From Heloderma charlesbogerti (taxonomy: Eukaryota > Chordata > Lepidosauria > Squamata > Helodermatidae): a stretch of DNA of 64,000 nucleotides. Within the stretch, counting starts at the first letter, position 1. Every line of letters begins with the position of its first letter. The DNA is taken from contig JANEZZ010002197.1 in NCBI GenBank assembly GCA_026122225.1, positions 248,001-312,000 of the forward strand. The letters are read 5' to 3'. Below the pieces are notes generated by a model. That model had not been told where the DNA came from and did not search any database. It worked only from the letters and a program-made list of their open reading frames with translations. Positions 11,377 to 22,424 of this stretch are shown here, in pieces. A program made the position numbers and the translations under genes.

Positions 11377-11832
11377 TAGGGATGTCAGAGAAATCCGCAA
11401 TGAAATCAAATGCTTTTGGATTTTGCCAAAACTGACCTAAGGATTCCGCAGTGGAGCGGCTTTTCCTGAGTCGCATGGATTCTGCAGACGTGTGGACCAG
11501 TTTTTTTACATTCTGGAATTTTACACAAATTTAGTCGTAGAAAAATACATACATAAAGTTTTTTAAAAGTACACGTCGAAAATGCAGATTTCCCCCATAG
11601 GCCAAAGCATGAAAATGCACATTTGTTGGGGGGGGGTGCGCATTTGGGGGGAGAGTTCCACATTTTTGCAAGGATGACTTTCTGAAAATGTGGATTTGCG
11701 CAAATGTGGATTTGCGCAAATTTGGGAAATTGTAAAAGTACAATTCTGTCAATGAGCGGATGAGGAAACAAAAGGCACCTGACAATCTGAAACGCAGACC
11801 AAACAGATTTACAAAAAACTGTAGATTCCTCC
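11377..11832. mobile_element. hAT-like element, AGGGATG family
   Basis: Starts TAGGGATGTCAGAGAAATCC and ends in a diverged terminus near 'ctgtagattcctc'. The interior is the reverse complement of 6170-6563, including 'cataggccaaagcatgaaaa' and 'gaaacaaaaggcacctgaca'. The 158-codon minus-strand frame across it is incidental. Confidence 0.6.
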
Positions 11833-13039
11833 TGCCAGGGATCCAGGTAAGGAGGAATCACTGACAGGCCCTGCTTGTGCACTGGGTTCTCAGCAGCTCC
11901 CTATAGGTGCTGACACCAGCCTGTCATCTGGTTCTATGTTATCAGCAGAATAAAGCTAATTAGCCCAGTGGTGCCTCAAGCCTGTGTTCTGACTGTGGAG
12001 AGTCGTGAAGATGAAATGAGTGGTGGCAGCTGTACCCCAGTTTCAGGGTCACACTGGGAGCCAAGGTAGACGTGACAGAAGAGGTCTGCAATTAGGATTC
12101 CCACAGGGTTGTTGTTGTTTAAACTAATTAACCATCCCAGGGGGCTGCTTTGAAGATCAGCAAAGTAGCACTCTTGGAGAGGGCTTTCACCCTGTCCTCC
12201 CTTCCCCTTTCCGAGGTCTACAACTGCGTGAGTCAGTAGCTCCTTCAGGAACTGGCTGACTAAGAAATCACAGTAAAGTCATCTTCAGACACAGGTGTAG
12301 CACCAAAGGATGTCGGAGGAATCCATCCAGGGGTTCAAACCGGCTGAGCTTTAGGAAGTCGGGCCAGCTCGCAGACTTCTGCCACCACCGTCACCATTGC
12401 TGGCTGCTCTGCACAACCCTCTTGCTCAAGGGAGTTTTGTGGAGCAGCCGGTAGGCAAGAGCAGTCACGGTGGCGGCAACAACAGGCGGTGGGCCATTCC
12501 AGGGCTGGCCGCTGTGCACAGAGGTCTCCCTTCTCCCTGCTGGTGCTCCAGCAGGGAGAAGGGAACCTTGCACACAATGACTGGGGAGTCCACGAGTTCC
12601 AGCGGCAAGCTCATGGCTCAGCTCATGGACACAAGCCAAACCAGGGGCTCGGGGAAATCCATCAAGCCCCAAGAGGACCATACTTCCTCATGCTGGACTT
12701 CCCTAGCAGCCACCACCACCCCTGCCACCCTGCAGGCCTAATCTGGCATGCGAGCTTTCCCAAGGTAGCTCACGGAGCTTGCACCAGGCCTTCCTGTTCC
12801 ATTTCTGAATGTTTGTGGCTGTTCTCTTTTGTCTCTCGATGCAGGAATAGCTCCACAAAGTTTCCTTGTACAGGATTGACTCTGTGTCACATTTCCCCCC
12901 TTTTCGGAACTATTGCTGGATGGGTGCTTTCATTCAAGCTTCAGAATAGCTTGAGGGCAGGGCTTGGAAGCACGATGGATTTAAACACCTCACAGCTTCA
13001 CCTCCTGATGAACGGAAAGCCAGATAAAGTGATGGTGTT
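11833..13039. other. No recognisable feature
   Basis: GC-richer 1.2 kb. A 207-codon open frame starts at 12489 and runs into the next element. It has no recognisable domain, is Pro/Ser/His-rich and overlaps open frames on the other strand, so I do not call it a gene. Confidence 0.3.
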
Positions 13040-13396
13040 CAGGGCCAGCTCCAGGTTTTTGAGGACCCTCAGGCAAGGCACCCCCAAAGAGCCTCCTCCT
13101 GCAGTGAGCTGACCTTCTCACTGCCATTGACACAAGCTGCTATTTCTCCTCTTTCTCATTATTGCCAGCACTTGCTTGCTTGACAGGCAGAAAGCCAGAG
13201 AGCGACCAGGCAGTGGCATCTCCTGCTCCTCCTCACCCCCACCACTGTTGTCTGGGCCAGAGCGAGAGGCAGGCGAATAAGCAGGATGCAATGGCGATGA
13301 GGAGGAAAAACTCCAGGGGGTTCTTGTCAGGGGCCCCTACTGGGGTGTGGGCCCTCAGCAAGTGCCCAACCATGCCTACCCTTGATGCTGGCCCTG
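13040..13396. mobile_element. hAT-type MITE with perfect 10-bp inverted ends
   Basis: CAGGGCCAGC (13040-13049) is exactly complementary to GCTGGCCCTG (13387-13396). Flanks ATGGTGTT and ATGGGCTG share 5 of 8 positions, compatible with an aged 8-bp duplication. Length 357 bp, non-coding. Repeat A (35439 onward) starts with the same ten bases. Confidence 0.6.
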
Positions 13397-13679
13397 ATGG
13401 GCTGGGACCTGAAACACCACGGCCAAGGTTCAAATGAAAGACGCTGCTGAAGGTTGCCTCACTCAGGCCTGAAATGAGCTTTGTGGGCTTGGTAACGTTT
13501 GCCTCAGAGGAGGGGCAAGCAAAGAAGCCCTGAAATACTTCTCCTGCTTGGATTAAAATCCAAGCAGAAGATGTACATTTCCTTGGAAGAGCTGACCCTG
13601 ATAAAGCTGGGCCTGTGCAGCCAATGTCCACCCTCCAGAATTTTCCCCAGAGTCAGCATACATATGGCTTACATGACTT

Positions 13680-13800
13680 CTCCTCTCCCATTTTATCCTC
13701 ACAACAGCCTTTTGAGGAAGTTTAGGCAGAGATATAGTGACTGGCCCAGCAAGCTTCATGGCTAAGTGTAGATGTGACGCTGAGTTGCCCTGGTTCTAGC
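13680..13800 (-). mobile_element. tRNA-derived SINE fragment
   Basis: Reads 'ttatcctcacaacagcc' ... 'agcaagcttcatggctaagt' ... 'ggttctagcccaacactcta', the reverse complement of the SINE at 19196-19350. Its tRNA-proximal end runs directly into the minisatellite at 13801. Confidence 0.65.
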
Positions 13801-14118
13801 CCAACACTCTAACCCGGTTCTAACTCAACACTCTAACCCAACACTCTAACCCAACACTCTAACCCAGTTCTAACCCAACACTCTAACCCAACACTTAACA
13901 CCCAACACTTTAACCCAGCTCTAACCCAACACTCTAACCCAACAGTCAACACTCAGCATTCAACACCCAACACTCTAACCCGGTTCTAACCCAACACTCT
14001 AACCCGGTTCTAACCCAACCAGTTCCAACCTGGTTTTAACCCAAAACTCTAACCTAATTCTAACTCAATACTCAACACCCAACACTCTAACCCGGTTCTA
14101 ACCCAACACCCTAACCCT
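13801..14118. repeat. Minisatellite of CTAACCC-containing units
   Basis: Irregular tandem units of 'aacactctaaccc' (13 bp) alternate with 'cggttctaaccc'. The unit equals the terminal 'cccaacactctaaccc' of the adjoining SINE fragment, so the array probably grew by slippage from that end. CTAACCC resembles the vertebrate telomere hexamer, but the period is 12-13, not 6. Confidence 0.9.
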
Positions 14119-14645
14119 GCCTTCCCCAACCCTGGTACTCTCCAGTTGTGTTGGACTGCAGCTCCTATCATTCCCAGCCAACATGGCTGATGGTCAGGAA
14201 CCCTGGAAGTTTAGGGTGGCCAGTTATCAATCCCCCACAAAGAGGAAATGCATCACCCAAAAAGAGGACAAAAGAGGGCACTGATTTGCGTAAAATCTGT
14301 ATGCTCTTTTACATGTGCATATGAAAATTTAGAAACAATTATTATAATTTAAACAGAAATACAGTACATCTCGCCATAGTGTGGAAGACTGTGGCCAGGT
14401 GACCTGGGTGCCTACCTGTTCAGTCTGCTGTTCAGGTGCTATTTGTTGATGGGCAACCATTCTTATGGTTCCTCAAATTTAAACTGGACTTGGACAGGAC
14501 AGCTCTTCAATGAGAGCCGCCTTCAAATAGAGGATTGTCCTCTGGCAGGCACTCAAAGAGAGGACTGTCCTCTGTAAAAGAGGACATAAGGCCACCCTAT
14601 ATGGTCCAACATGTCTGGAGGGTACCAGGTTGGAGAAGGCTGCAC
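14119..14645. repeat. Foldback element split by a MITE
   Basis: The left half (14119-14211, 'ttccccaaccctggtactct') and right half (14600-14645, 'gagggtaccaggttggagaa') are complementary arms of one foldback element, separated by the insertion at 14212-14599. Confidence 0.7.
14212..14599 (+). mobile_element. MITE with TAGGGTGGCC inverted ends
   Basis: TAGGGTGGCC (14212-14221) and GGCCACCCTA (14590-14599) are perfect inverted repeats. The outermost TA could be a TA target duplication (Tc1/mariner style). It is inserted in a foldback element and is non-coding. Relatives lie at 10605-10850 and 15495-15595. Confidence 0.7.
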
Positions 14646-14757
14646 TAGATCATGCTGACTCTTACTACGTTTTCAATGATGTTCTGATTTTCCAAACATA
14701 GAATCGGGAAGTAGAAGTGATAAGGTTTGGGACAGTTCTTGCAAAAACAGGGAGAGG

Positions 14758-14760
<3 letters not shown>

Positions 14761-14793
<33 letters not shown>
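14761..14793. repeat. (GA)n microsatellite
   Basis: Uninterrupted AG dinucleotide run. Confidence 0.97.
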
Positions 14794-14795
<2 letters not shown>

Positions 14796-15494
14796 CTGGA
14801 GCAGGCCAGCCTGGAGACTTCATGCAAATAGAGCCCATACTTTTTGCAAGCTTCTCTTCCTAAACAAGATCCTTAAAAATATACATGCAAGCCAAGGGAG
14901 TTGCCCTGGTTGGTGACCCCTAGCATGCCCCATTATTAATCCAGCCCTCCCTAACTGCTCACAAGAGAAATCTCAGCCAGGTCTACTGACAGTGGAGGGA
15001 AATAATCAATCACAGAACAAACATGCCCCCAAGCAAGAGCTCCATCAATAAAGGAGGAATCGATAATACACTGGCCTGGAGGAGGCCCTTAATAGGACAT
15101 TGGACATGTCTCTTTTGCTAATGACAGTATAGACTGGGTTGTCTGGTGGAACCTGGAGGCAGTGCTGGCTCCAGGATATGGGGTGGGGGTGGGCTTCAGG
15201 CATCACACGCCCAATGCACCCTCCCCAAATTTGGAAGAGGCGGGACAAGAAGGTGGAAATTGAAAATTCTATGAGGCTGCATCTGATCTTCTCGGGTACT
15301 CAGTGCAACATCGAAATGGCGGCACCCTTATGGTGGTGGGCCCTCTGCTGGTTTTGGGGGCCTGGGCAAATGCCCAGCCTTGCCACCCTCTGGAAACAGA
15401 ACAGAATCTGGTTATTGAAGGAAGATAATGAAGATTTTAGAACTCTTAGCTTCTCTTGCCATATTATTTAGCGGCATTCCCTTTCAGAGTGGCA
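14794..15494. other. Unassigned; possible CAGGGCCAGC-family relic near 15160-15400
   Basis: 'cagtgctggctccagg' and 'gggcaaatgcccagcc' resemble the ends and body of the 13040-13396 element, but the match is weak. Nothing else was recognised. Confidence 0.3.
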
Positions 15495-15595
15495 GGGGGC
15501 ATTCAGGACAGTCTTTTGCAGGGCACGAAAGAGTGAGAGTGACAGCTTCAAATAGAGGACTGTCATCTATAAAGTAGGACACCTGGCCAGCTTAC
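15495..15595 (+). mobile_element. Fragment of the TAGGGTGGCC MITE
   Basis: 'caaatagaggactgtcatct' and 'taggacacctggccag' match the right end of the element at 14212-14599. Confidence 0.5.
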
Positions 15596-16744
15596 TCTCA
15601 ATATTACCTCCTTTTTCAGATCTTCCTCAGCTAAGCAGAAACTACAGATTCCAAGGATGACACTAGTGAACACTGCCTGAACTACAGTCCAATTAATTTA
15701 AATTAGGGTTAGGCACATTCCCAGGGATGAATCTGGCCTTTCAATCCATTTAGGGGAGAAGAGGAGCGGGGGATGGATGGACCATCACAATGGATTCCTT
15801 TGAAAACGCTGCCTGGGGTTTTTTTTTCCGGATTTGGGCTGGTTCCATTTGCCCTGCTACACTTTCAGTATCATCAATGACTTGCTTCTGTTGCAGCCAG
15901 GCCACAGATGTTATCACACATGTGTATTCCATTTGCAGTCGCCTTGCTTCATGGGTTTGTAGTCTTAAGGATGCATAAATAGTGAGTCTTTCTCAAGCAT
16001 GCATATTTCATCCTTGTTGCCCTACCTGAGTTACTAAAAGCAACACAGCATTTACTGGGTGAAAGTAACATGAACTTGGGCAAGCCTGCCTGAAATTTAC
16101 TTCTTCTAGAATTTCACATTTCAATCCAAGTTCCTTTTTAGGGGTATGTGTGGGGGCGGGGTCTGTAAAGAACAAGATAGAAGACTTTCAGGCAGCAGAG
16201 GTAGTGAGGAAGCCTCTATTACACATTTTCTGGACTGAGGTGGTGTGATGGAATGTTCACAAGCATTCTGCCTGCTCATGGAAGTTGTCAGCAACAGAAT
16301 GTTTGAATCGGTCTAGTTTTGTGAGTTGAAGCAAAAGGTCAACTGCCTTCTGAGTTTCTTGTTAACCCAAAAGGTGGGGTATAAATAAACTAAATAAATA
16401 ATTTGGCTGAGAAAAATGGTGGAAAGACATCTCAGGAGGAAGGGAAAGAAAGAGGCAGATTGGCTAGGAGGATGGTTGTGGAAAAGCCTCACAGGGTGTA
16501 AGGAGAGGAGAAGCTACAATCTGTTGGTGTGTGTGCATGGAGAGAGAGAGGTAGTGAATGGGCAGGAAGACTAACTTAAAATCAGGTCTAGACCCTTTAC
16601 CCTTAAGGGTTTTATGGAAAGGAAAACAAAATCTATGAGTTACAGGTCTCCCTGCATCAGTGTGGACTTATCTATATAGGCCCCCCCTCAGGGCTGGACC
16701 TATAGAGATCTTAAGAGGCCCACAGCCCAATAAGGGTGTCCAAC
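15596..16744. other. Mostly unassigned; LINE-tail-like motif at 16370-16402
   Basis: The only recognisable piece is 'aaaggtggggtataaataaa' followed by 'taaataaataa', like a reptilian LINE or SINE 3' tail. No coding evidence. Confidence 0.3.
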
Positions 16745-16905
16745 ACTAGAACTGAGCCTTCGCCAACCTGGTCCACCACCAGATGTTTAGTACTACAACT
16801 CCCATCAGCCCCAGCCAGCATGGTCAGCAGTTGAGCATGATGGGAGTTGCCACCCCAAATATCTGGGGGGTGCATCAGGTTGGAGAAGGCTGCTCTAGCC
16901 CCCAC
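16745..16905. repeat. Foldback element
   Basis: 'gccttcgccaacctggtcca' and 'catcaggttggagaaggc' form the arms, with 'acaactcccatcagcccc' at the centre. Confidence 0.6.
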
Positions 16906-17171
16906 ATTTCCTGAGCAGCTTTTGCTGTGGGGTGTGTGCAACTCACATGGCTAAGAAGAGTTCTTGCTCTTTGCCAGTGGACAGAAGGAGGGTTAAGAAA
17001 GATTAATTCAGCCAGCTGTTTTGCGCTGTGAGCATCTGGGTAGAATGGCTGGCTGGCTAAGGCTATTAACTGTGTTTAGGGCCCAGGAAGACTACAACAG
17101 GGATCGGAGTGTGCATGTGTGTTTGTATGAATGTGCATGTTATTGCCTTTAAGAAGAATCAGTCTCATCCT

Positions 17172-17205
<34 letters not shown>

Positions 17206-19104
17206 GCATGCACAGACACAATCAAAGCTACTCACCCCACAATCTCGTCCAGCTTAATTCAGCAGCCCAAGAGATCTGACATCATCATCTCCCAATACAT
17301 CCATTCAACATCAGCAGCATCAGCACCAACTTCTGGATTATATATGCCTGAGTTCATGTGACTAGCTAGCTGGGCCCCACCACGGAGGGGGGTGGGGGGT
17401 GGAGAGCAGGCTGCTAAGCTGTTCTTTGCTGCCAGCCTAGAAACAGAGGGATCATCACCACATTTCTCATTACGTAATACACTGCTATAGTCAGCCTACT
17501 CAACGCTCCGTGTTCATGGCTTTCTGTTTTCATAGAAAACACACAGACGTCCCTTATTGTCAGTGATTTTTTTCAAACAAAAACACAGAAGCATATCACA
17601 CAGGGCCATTTTGAGGACATGCACAGCACAGCTGAAATGAAATGTGGCATGAAGTTCAAGATTCAGCCAACTTCTGGTTTGGAAAAGAAATGCGTAAAAC
17701 ACAAAACCTAGATCTACAAGTTCTTTTATCTTCAGGAATGTTAAGGTGTGCTGTTAAATATCAAACTACCACCTCATTTTCACGCAGCCCCACCCTAAAC
17801 CTCATCAAATCCAGCCGTACCCATAACTCTTGGGGGAGAAAAAACAACAGCAGAAACTAGAATATAAATTTGAATGTGCAAGAAAATTCTCAGTTAGAAG
17901 AATCTAATCCCCCCCCCTGCACCCCAAAAATCTATGTCAGCTCTAGAACAGAATAAAATAGGGTAAAGCACTCTGCAAACATAAAGCTATATAGCCTATT
18001 ATGAATTAAGCCTTTTAAAAAAATGAGAGTTTCTAAAGGCATAATTCTACACATGGACTGGAAAAACTCCTAGAACTCCCAGCATCCCTCCAGCCCGTCA
18101 TGATGTCTGCGATATGCTGGGAATTGTAGGACTTTTCTGTCTAAACATGCATAGGATTGCACCCTAAAACTCAAATCTTTGGTACTTTCTGCTCAGAAGC
18201 AACTAAAGACACTCTACACATTGTAGAAGAGGTATCTTCTTCTCTGTCATGTCAAGTGTTCTAGGTTAGCATGCCAAAATTAAAAAATAAATAAATCTGG
18301 GACCACTTTCTATTGACTCTCAATATTATTACAGTCCGGTTTCTCTAAGTGCAGAATGCATGCATGCAGTGGCACCATCAGGACAGGACTTTGGGGCAGT
18401 ATGCCAGGGTGCATCTCAGCAGAATAAGCAAGAGGGCCTCCAAATACAGCAGGGCTGGATTGCCAGATTTTGAAGTAACTGAATCTGCATTACTATATAA
18501 ACAGGGGGCCCTCCATAAAACAATTCCCCCGAGAGCCTAAAATTACCTAACTCCTAAAATTACCTAAGTGCCACGTCAAGGTTGCAACCCAGGCTAAGAC
18601 ACCTGTACCTTTAGTAGGAGAGTAGAGACATTTTGTCAGGTACAGCTTGTCATATCATAGTGTTTCAGCAGGGATGAGAAAAGGTATGTCAGCTAAATTT
18701 CCCTCTTTCGCACAGCCATTAAAAGGCACAGAGATGCAGGTTTCTCTTAGACTTTTTGCCCTGAATGTACTGACCCACAAAGATGCCATATGTCTATTAT
18801 TTTTAATATGCATTTTTAAAGCTTGGGGTTGTGCGAGGGTCACCCTGTGTGTCCTGCATACTCTTTGCCAGAAACATAAGTAGTTGTGTTTGATTTGTTG
18901 TGTGACAGAGCCACTCTGCACATGCTCAAAGGCAGTGCATTGCTGATTGGTATGGCCCTAGACTAAGCCCTAGCCTTGAAATAGATTTCCAGGGTAAAAA
19001 AGAAGCAGGGGCTACTCGTTATCCTGAATATCACAGACCCACTGAGAAATATAACACCAGTGTAATGGCAATCTCAGACAGTGAGGACCTGTGTGCAGTT
19101 TTGT
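16906..19104. other. Mostly unassigned; (CT)n and one small MITE
   Basis: Contains a (CT)n run at 17175-17203 and, at about 18040-18170, a near-palindromic MITE with 'cataattctacacatg' and 'catgcataggattgcaccct' ends around an 'actcccagcat' foldback. The remainder shows no recognised feature. Confidence 0.35.
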
Positions 19105-19195
19105 GGTTAGAACAGCCTCCCGCAATCTGGGCCTTCCAGGTTGTTGACTCGGGACAATGGGAGTCGCAGTCCAACACATCCAGAGGACACTAGGT
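19105..19195. repeat. Foldback element, diverged
   Basis: 'caatgggagtcgcagtccaa' with short complementary arms. It directly precedes a SINE. Confidence 0.45.
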
Positions 19196-19350
19196 TAAGG
19201 AAAGTTTAGAGTGCTGGATTAGAGCCAGGGAGTTCTGGATTCAAATCACCACTCAATCAGGAAGCTCACTAGATGAGTCACTCTCTCTCTCAGTCCAGCC
19301 TACCTCACAGGGTTGCTGTGAGGATAAAATGGGGAATAAATGGGTGGGAT
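19196..19350 (+). mobile_element. tRNA-derived SINE
   Basis: The head carries A-box-like TTAGAGTGCTGGATTAGAGCC and B-box-like GGATTCAAATCACC, followed by 'ctacctcacagggttgctgt' and 'gaggataaaatggggaataa'. Reverse copies lie at 13680-13800 and about 32530-32740. Pol III SINE; the LINE partner is not evident. Confidence 0.7.
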
Positions 19351-19628
19351 TAAAATAAAAGGAACATATCTCCACTTTTAGGCACTGTGAGTCTCAAGTG
19401 CCCCTTTTGGGGGGGGGAATGTATCTGTCAAACTATATTCAGCAAGAGAGAATGCAACTTTTCTTTTTAACTGAAATTTGTAATCTCTGCATGGTTTAGA
19501 AGTGTCCATATTTTCAGATTTTTCGAGTGTGTGTATTCCAAACTCTGTGTGTGGGGGGGGGGGCGTATCTCCCCTCCCAGCTGCCAGAACAGAGTGATAA
19601 GAACACGGTCTTGTCATTTGAATAAGAG

Positions 19629-19848
19629 CAGTGGAGGCTGGTGGCTCCGATTTCAGTGGGGCTGTGAAGCCATTCTGGGTTTCAGTCAGAACCAGCCAGA
19701 AGTCTCATGGAGCTATCCAAGGTGCTGAACCTATTTGGGGGTTAGGGCAAAGCACCCTGGATAGCCCCTTTAGAGTTCTGGCTGGTTCTGACTGAAACCC
19801 AGAGTGGATTCACTGCCCCACCGAAATTGGAGCCTCCAGGCATCAGTG
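19629..19848. mobile_element. hAT MITE (CAGTGGAGGCTGG family) with 8-bp duplication
   Basis: Starts CAGTGGAGGCTGGTGG and ends in the partial inverse CCTCCAGGCATCAGTG. Its two halves are near-complementary ('gtttcagtcagaaccagcc' against 'ggctggttctgactgaaac'). Flanks AATAAGAG (19621-19628) and AATAAGAA (19849-19856) match 7 of 8. Other copies are at 21358-21540 and 22438-22648. Confidence 0.8.
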
Positions 19849-19856
19849 AATAAGAA

Positions 19857-20289
19857 GTATAGATGACCTCCTATAATAGTGTTGTTGTCACATAACGGAA
19901 CAGAATAGAGAGCAAAGGGGCTCTGGTGATCTAGAGCAGCGCCAACCATTTTGTTCCGTAGGATGATGATGTCCTGGAATAAGGGAAGACGGCTTAAAAA
20001 CAGGAGGCATCAATTAAAATACGGGGGGGGGGTGTCTGAGTACCGTCTGCTGCAAATATATACATCGATATTTCACGCTGCACTGTAGCACCCTTTCCAA
20101 TTTGATTTGGGTAAGGGATCCGAGGCTGCAATTCTATACCCACTTACCTGGGAGCAAGCCCCATTGAACAGCATGGGACTTGCTTCCGAGTAGACACGCG
20201 TCTAGGCTTGCGTTGTGAAAAACACACCATGGGGCTTGGACAGAGAGCAGGAAATTTTCTAAAAACCGTCAATAATATCACCCATTGCA
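19857..20289. other. Unassigned, with a small MITE at 20120-20215
   Basis: At 20120-20215 'ggctgcaattctataccca' and 'ccattgaacagcatgggact' belong to the GGATTGCA-ended MITE also seen at 33058-33220, 41240-41335 and 42540-42590. The rest is unremarkable. Confidence 0.4.
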
Positions 20290-21150
20290 TCCTCCTCCTT
20301 TTCGGGGATGGGCGCGCGGCGCGGGGGGGGGGGTGGAATAACAGCAACCTCGAATCTACGCGCACAGCGATCGTCAAAAATCAGAGAGTAAAAACAAACA
20401 ACAAGCAGGAAAGGGTTCAATATAGCAAATACCCCGATTAGAAGGGAGAAGCAAAGGGATCTAGCGGTACGGGAGAGCTCGCGCGCGGAATCGGCTACTC
20501 TTTGCTTTAAATCAAGAGAGATCCTCGTCACATTAAGCCCAGAGATTATTCTCTTTCCACACAGAGAGGGAAAAGGGGGGAAGGTGTTGGAATGCAAGGA
20601 GGAAGGAGGCAGAATCGCGTCTAAGATGACGGGAGATCCATTCCAGGCTCGGGCAACGAAATTGACTAAGATGCTAACGAGTCAAAGGCGTGCGGTCAGT
20701 GCTGAAATTGACAAGACTGGGAGGTAGAGGTGGAAGCGGGGGGGGGGGGCGGGAGGGGAGAAGGAGGCGAAGATATCGAAGCACCAGATCCTGCTGCAGC
20801 CCTGGAAATCCGCACGGTCGTTTGCCGGGAACATGCGGGGAGGAGGGAGAGGCAGAAGAGGACGCGGAGGGGGCAAGGAACGCAACCGCCGCTCACCTCC
20901 TTCAGCGCAGGAACGATGGAGACCCGAGCGTGAGGCTGAGCCGGGCGGGATGAGATCCTGACCTCCGAGGTTCGGGGCTCTGAAGCGGAGGCTTGGCTTG
21001 GAGGAGGCTCGGATCGCTTCTTGGCTCGCCTCTAGGGGGACTTAAAGGGGCGACGCTTCCCGAAAGAGGATTCGCTGGGTCCCACCGCGCGCTCTCTCTC
21101 CGGCAAGCCCTAGTTTGTGCAACACGCCTCCTCCTCGCACAGAGCAATTA
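20290..21150. promoter_or_regulatory. CpG island, candidate host-gene promoter
   Basis: GC-rich with about 40 CpG dinucleotides by hand count between 20641 and 21150, in a window where CpG is otherwise sparse. It includes CGCGCGC tracts and G-runs such as 20739-20749. No transposon ends were recognised here. Such islands usually mark promoters of broadly expressed vertebrate genes. No TATA box or coding exon could be tied to it, so the gene is unknown and transcription could leave in either direction. Confidence 0.65.
20897..21150 (-). other. Possible non-coding first exon with splice donor (minus strand)
   Basis: On the minus strand the CpG island contains GAAGGAG|GTGAGC, a good 5' splice site with the exon ending at 20897. 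The sequence from about 21150 to the donor has no ATG, so it would be 5' UTR. Coding exons would have to lie to the left, and none was recognised in this window. This is inference from one motif. Confidence 0.3.
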
Positions 21151-21257
21151 ACAAGTGGTTGGACGGTCTACCAAACCCGGGATCAGCCCTGAAAGTCTAG
21201 CTTAAATGCTAGGGCTTAGCCCTGCGGCATGTAAGGCGCTTTTGAGCAGTGGAGAAA

Positions 21258-21785
21258 GGACCAACGTCCTTCCTAACCCCCGCATTAGATGTGTGTAGGC
21301 CAGGGATGGGGAAGAACCTGTGATCCTCCAGATGTAGTTGGACTGCATCTCCCATGAATCCGCTCTGGGTGTGAGTCAGAACCGGTCAGAACTCTAAGGG
21401 AGCTATCCAAAGTGCTGAACCTATCTCAAGTGTGGAGTTCAGCACCCTGGATAGCTCCTTTAGAGTCCTGACTGGTTCTGACTGACACCCAGAGTGGATT
21501 CACTGCCCCATAACATCAGCGCTACCAGCCTCCAAAGCTTCTGAGCATAGCTTTTCCCCTCGGGTGCCTAATCACCAGCTGACACCAATAAATAAATAAA
21601 AATAAATAGTAGGCAACCTGTCATCTTGCAGATAGTGGTGGACTACAACTCCCATCAGCCCTAGCCAGCTTAGTCAATGGTGAGAAATGCTGGGAGATCC
21701 AGTCCACCTACATCTGGAGTATCACAGGTTCTTCCCCATCCTTGGCCTATACGCATGTAATGAGGGGAATAGAAAGGATGTTGGT
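21258..21785. repeat. Long inverted repeat with nested insertions
   Basis: 21258-21346 and 21694-21785 are complementary over about 90 bp (for example 'ggatggggaagaacctgtga' against 'tcacaggttcttccccatcc'), extending past the usual foldback-element ends. Between them sit a truncated CAGTGGAGG MITE copy (21358-21540) and a second foldback arm (21605-21690). Confidence 0.6.
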
Positions 21786-22424
21786 CTTGCCAAGCTTTTC
21801 CCTCTTGCCAACACTCCTGTGCCTTTAACAGTTTCCATGTGACAGGCAAAAACTCAGCCCATGAAATTTGTCCCTTTGCTGCCCCTCCAAACCGGGGTAA
21901 ATGTCATCCCTTGAATTTCTGCTTGTTGTTCAGCTGTGGAAAGAACAGGAGAAAGTGGAAAAACACAGAAAAGGCCCAGGAAAATGACTGGGGAGGAGGC
22001 AGCAATTCTGTCTGCAGCTAGGCTTCAGATTCAGCAATGCTCTTTTTTAGAAATTAACACACACCCTAACAATAAAGCAGATGGAATCTCTCAGGCCTTA
22101 TTAATACGGCTTTGAAAAACAACACAAGGTGTTTTGCAATCTGTGCAGCCAGCCCCTATGAATCTTTCCGCAGAAGTGAGTTCCACTGTGTTCGTCAGGG
22201 CCAGCTCCCAAATCACTGTGCAGAGCAGACTTAACCAAGCAGACATGCACGGCATTGGGCCATTCTTTGGCCCTCTCAGCGGTGGTGCAATAGTAGGTCT
22301 CTGTTATTTGTTTTTTACAGATGGGGGAGGCAGGGAGGAAGCAAAGTAACACTAGTAGGGACTAGAGGAGCAAGGTTCAGAACAAGACCTGTACACTGTA
22401 GTTCTGTGTAGTTGTGGGGTGTCG
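21786..22424. other. No recognisable feature
   Basis: Moderate-GC sequence without repeat termini, splice-flanked exons or motifs. Confidence 0.25.

Noticed and set aside
12489..13112. 207-codon plus-strand frame, the longest non-transposon ORF on the left
   Set aside because: No domain or splice context; composition is GC-driven, it runs into the MITE at 13040, and frames on the opposite strand are similarly open.
13801..14118. Interstitial telomere sequence
   Set aside because: Only the heptamer CTAACCC resembles the telomere; the period is 12-13 bp and the unit derives from the adjoining SINE end.
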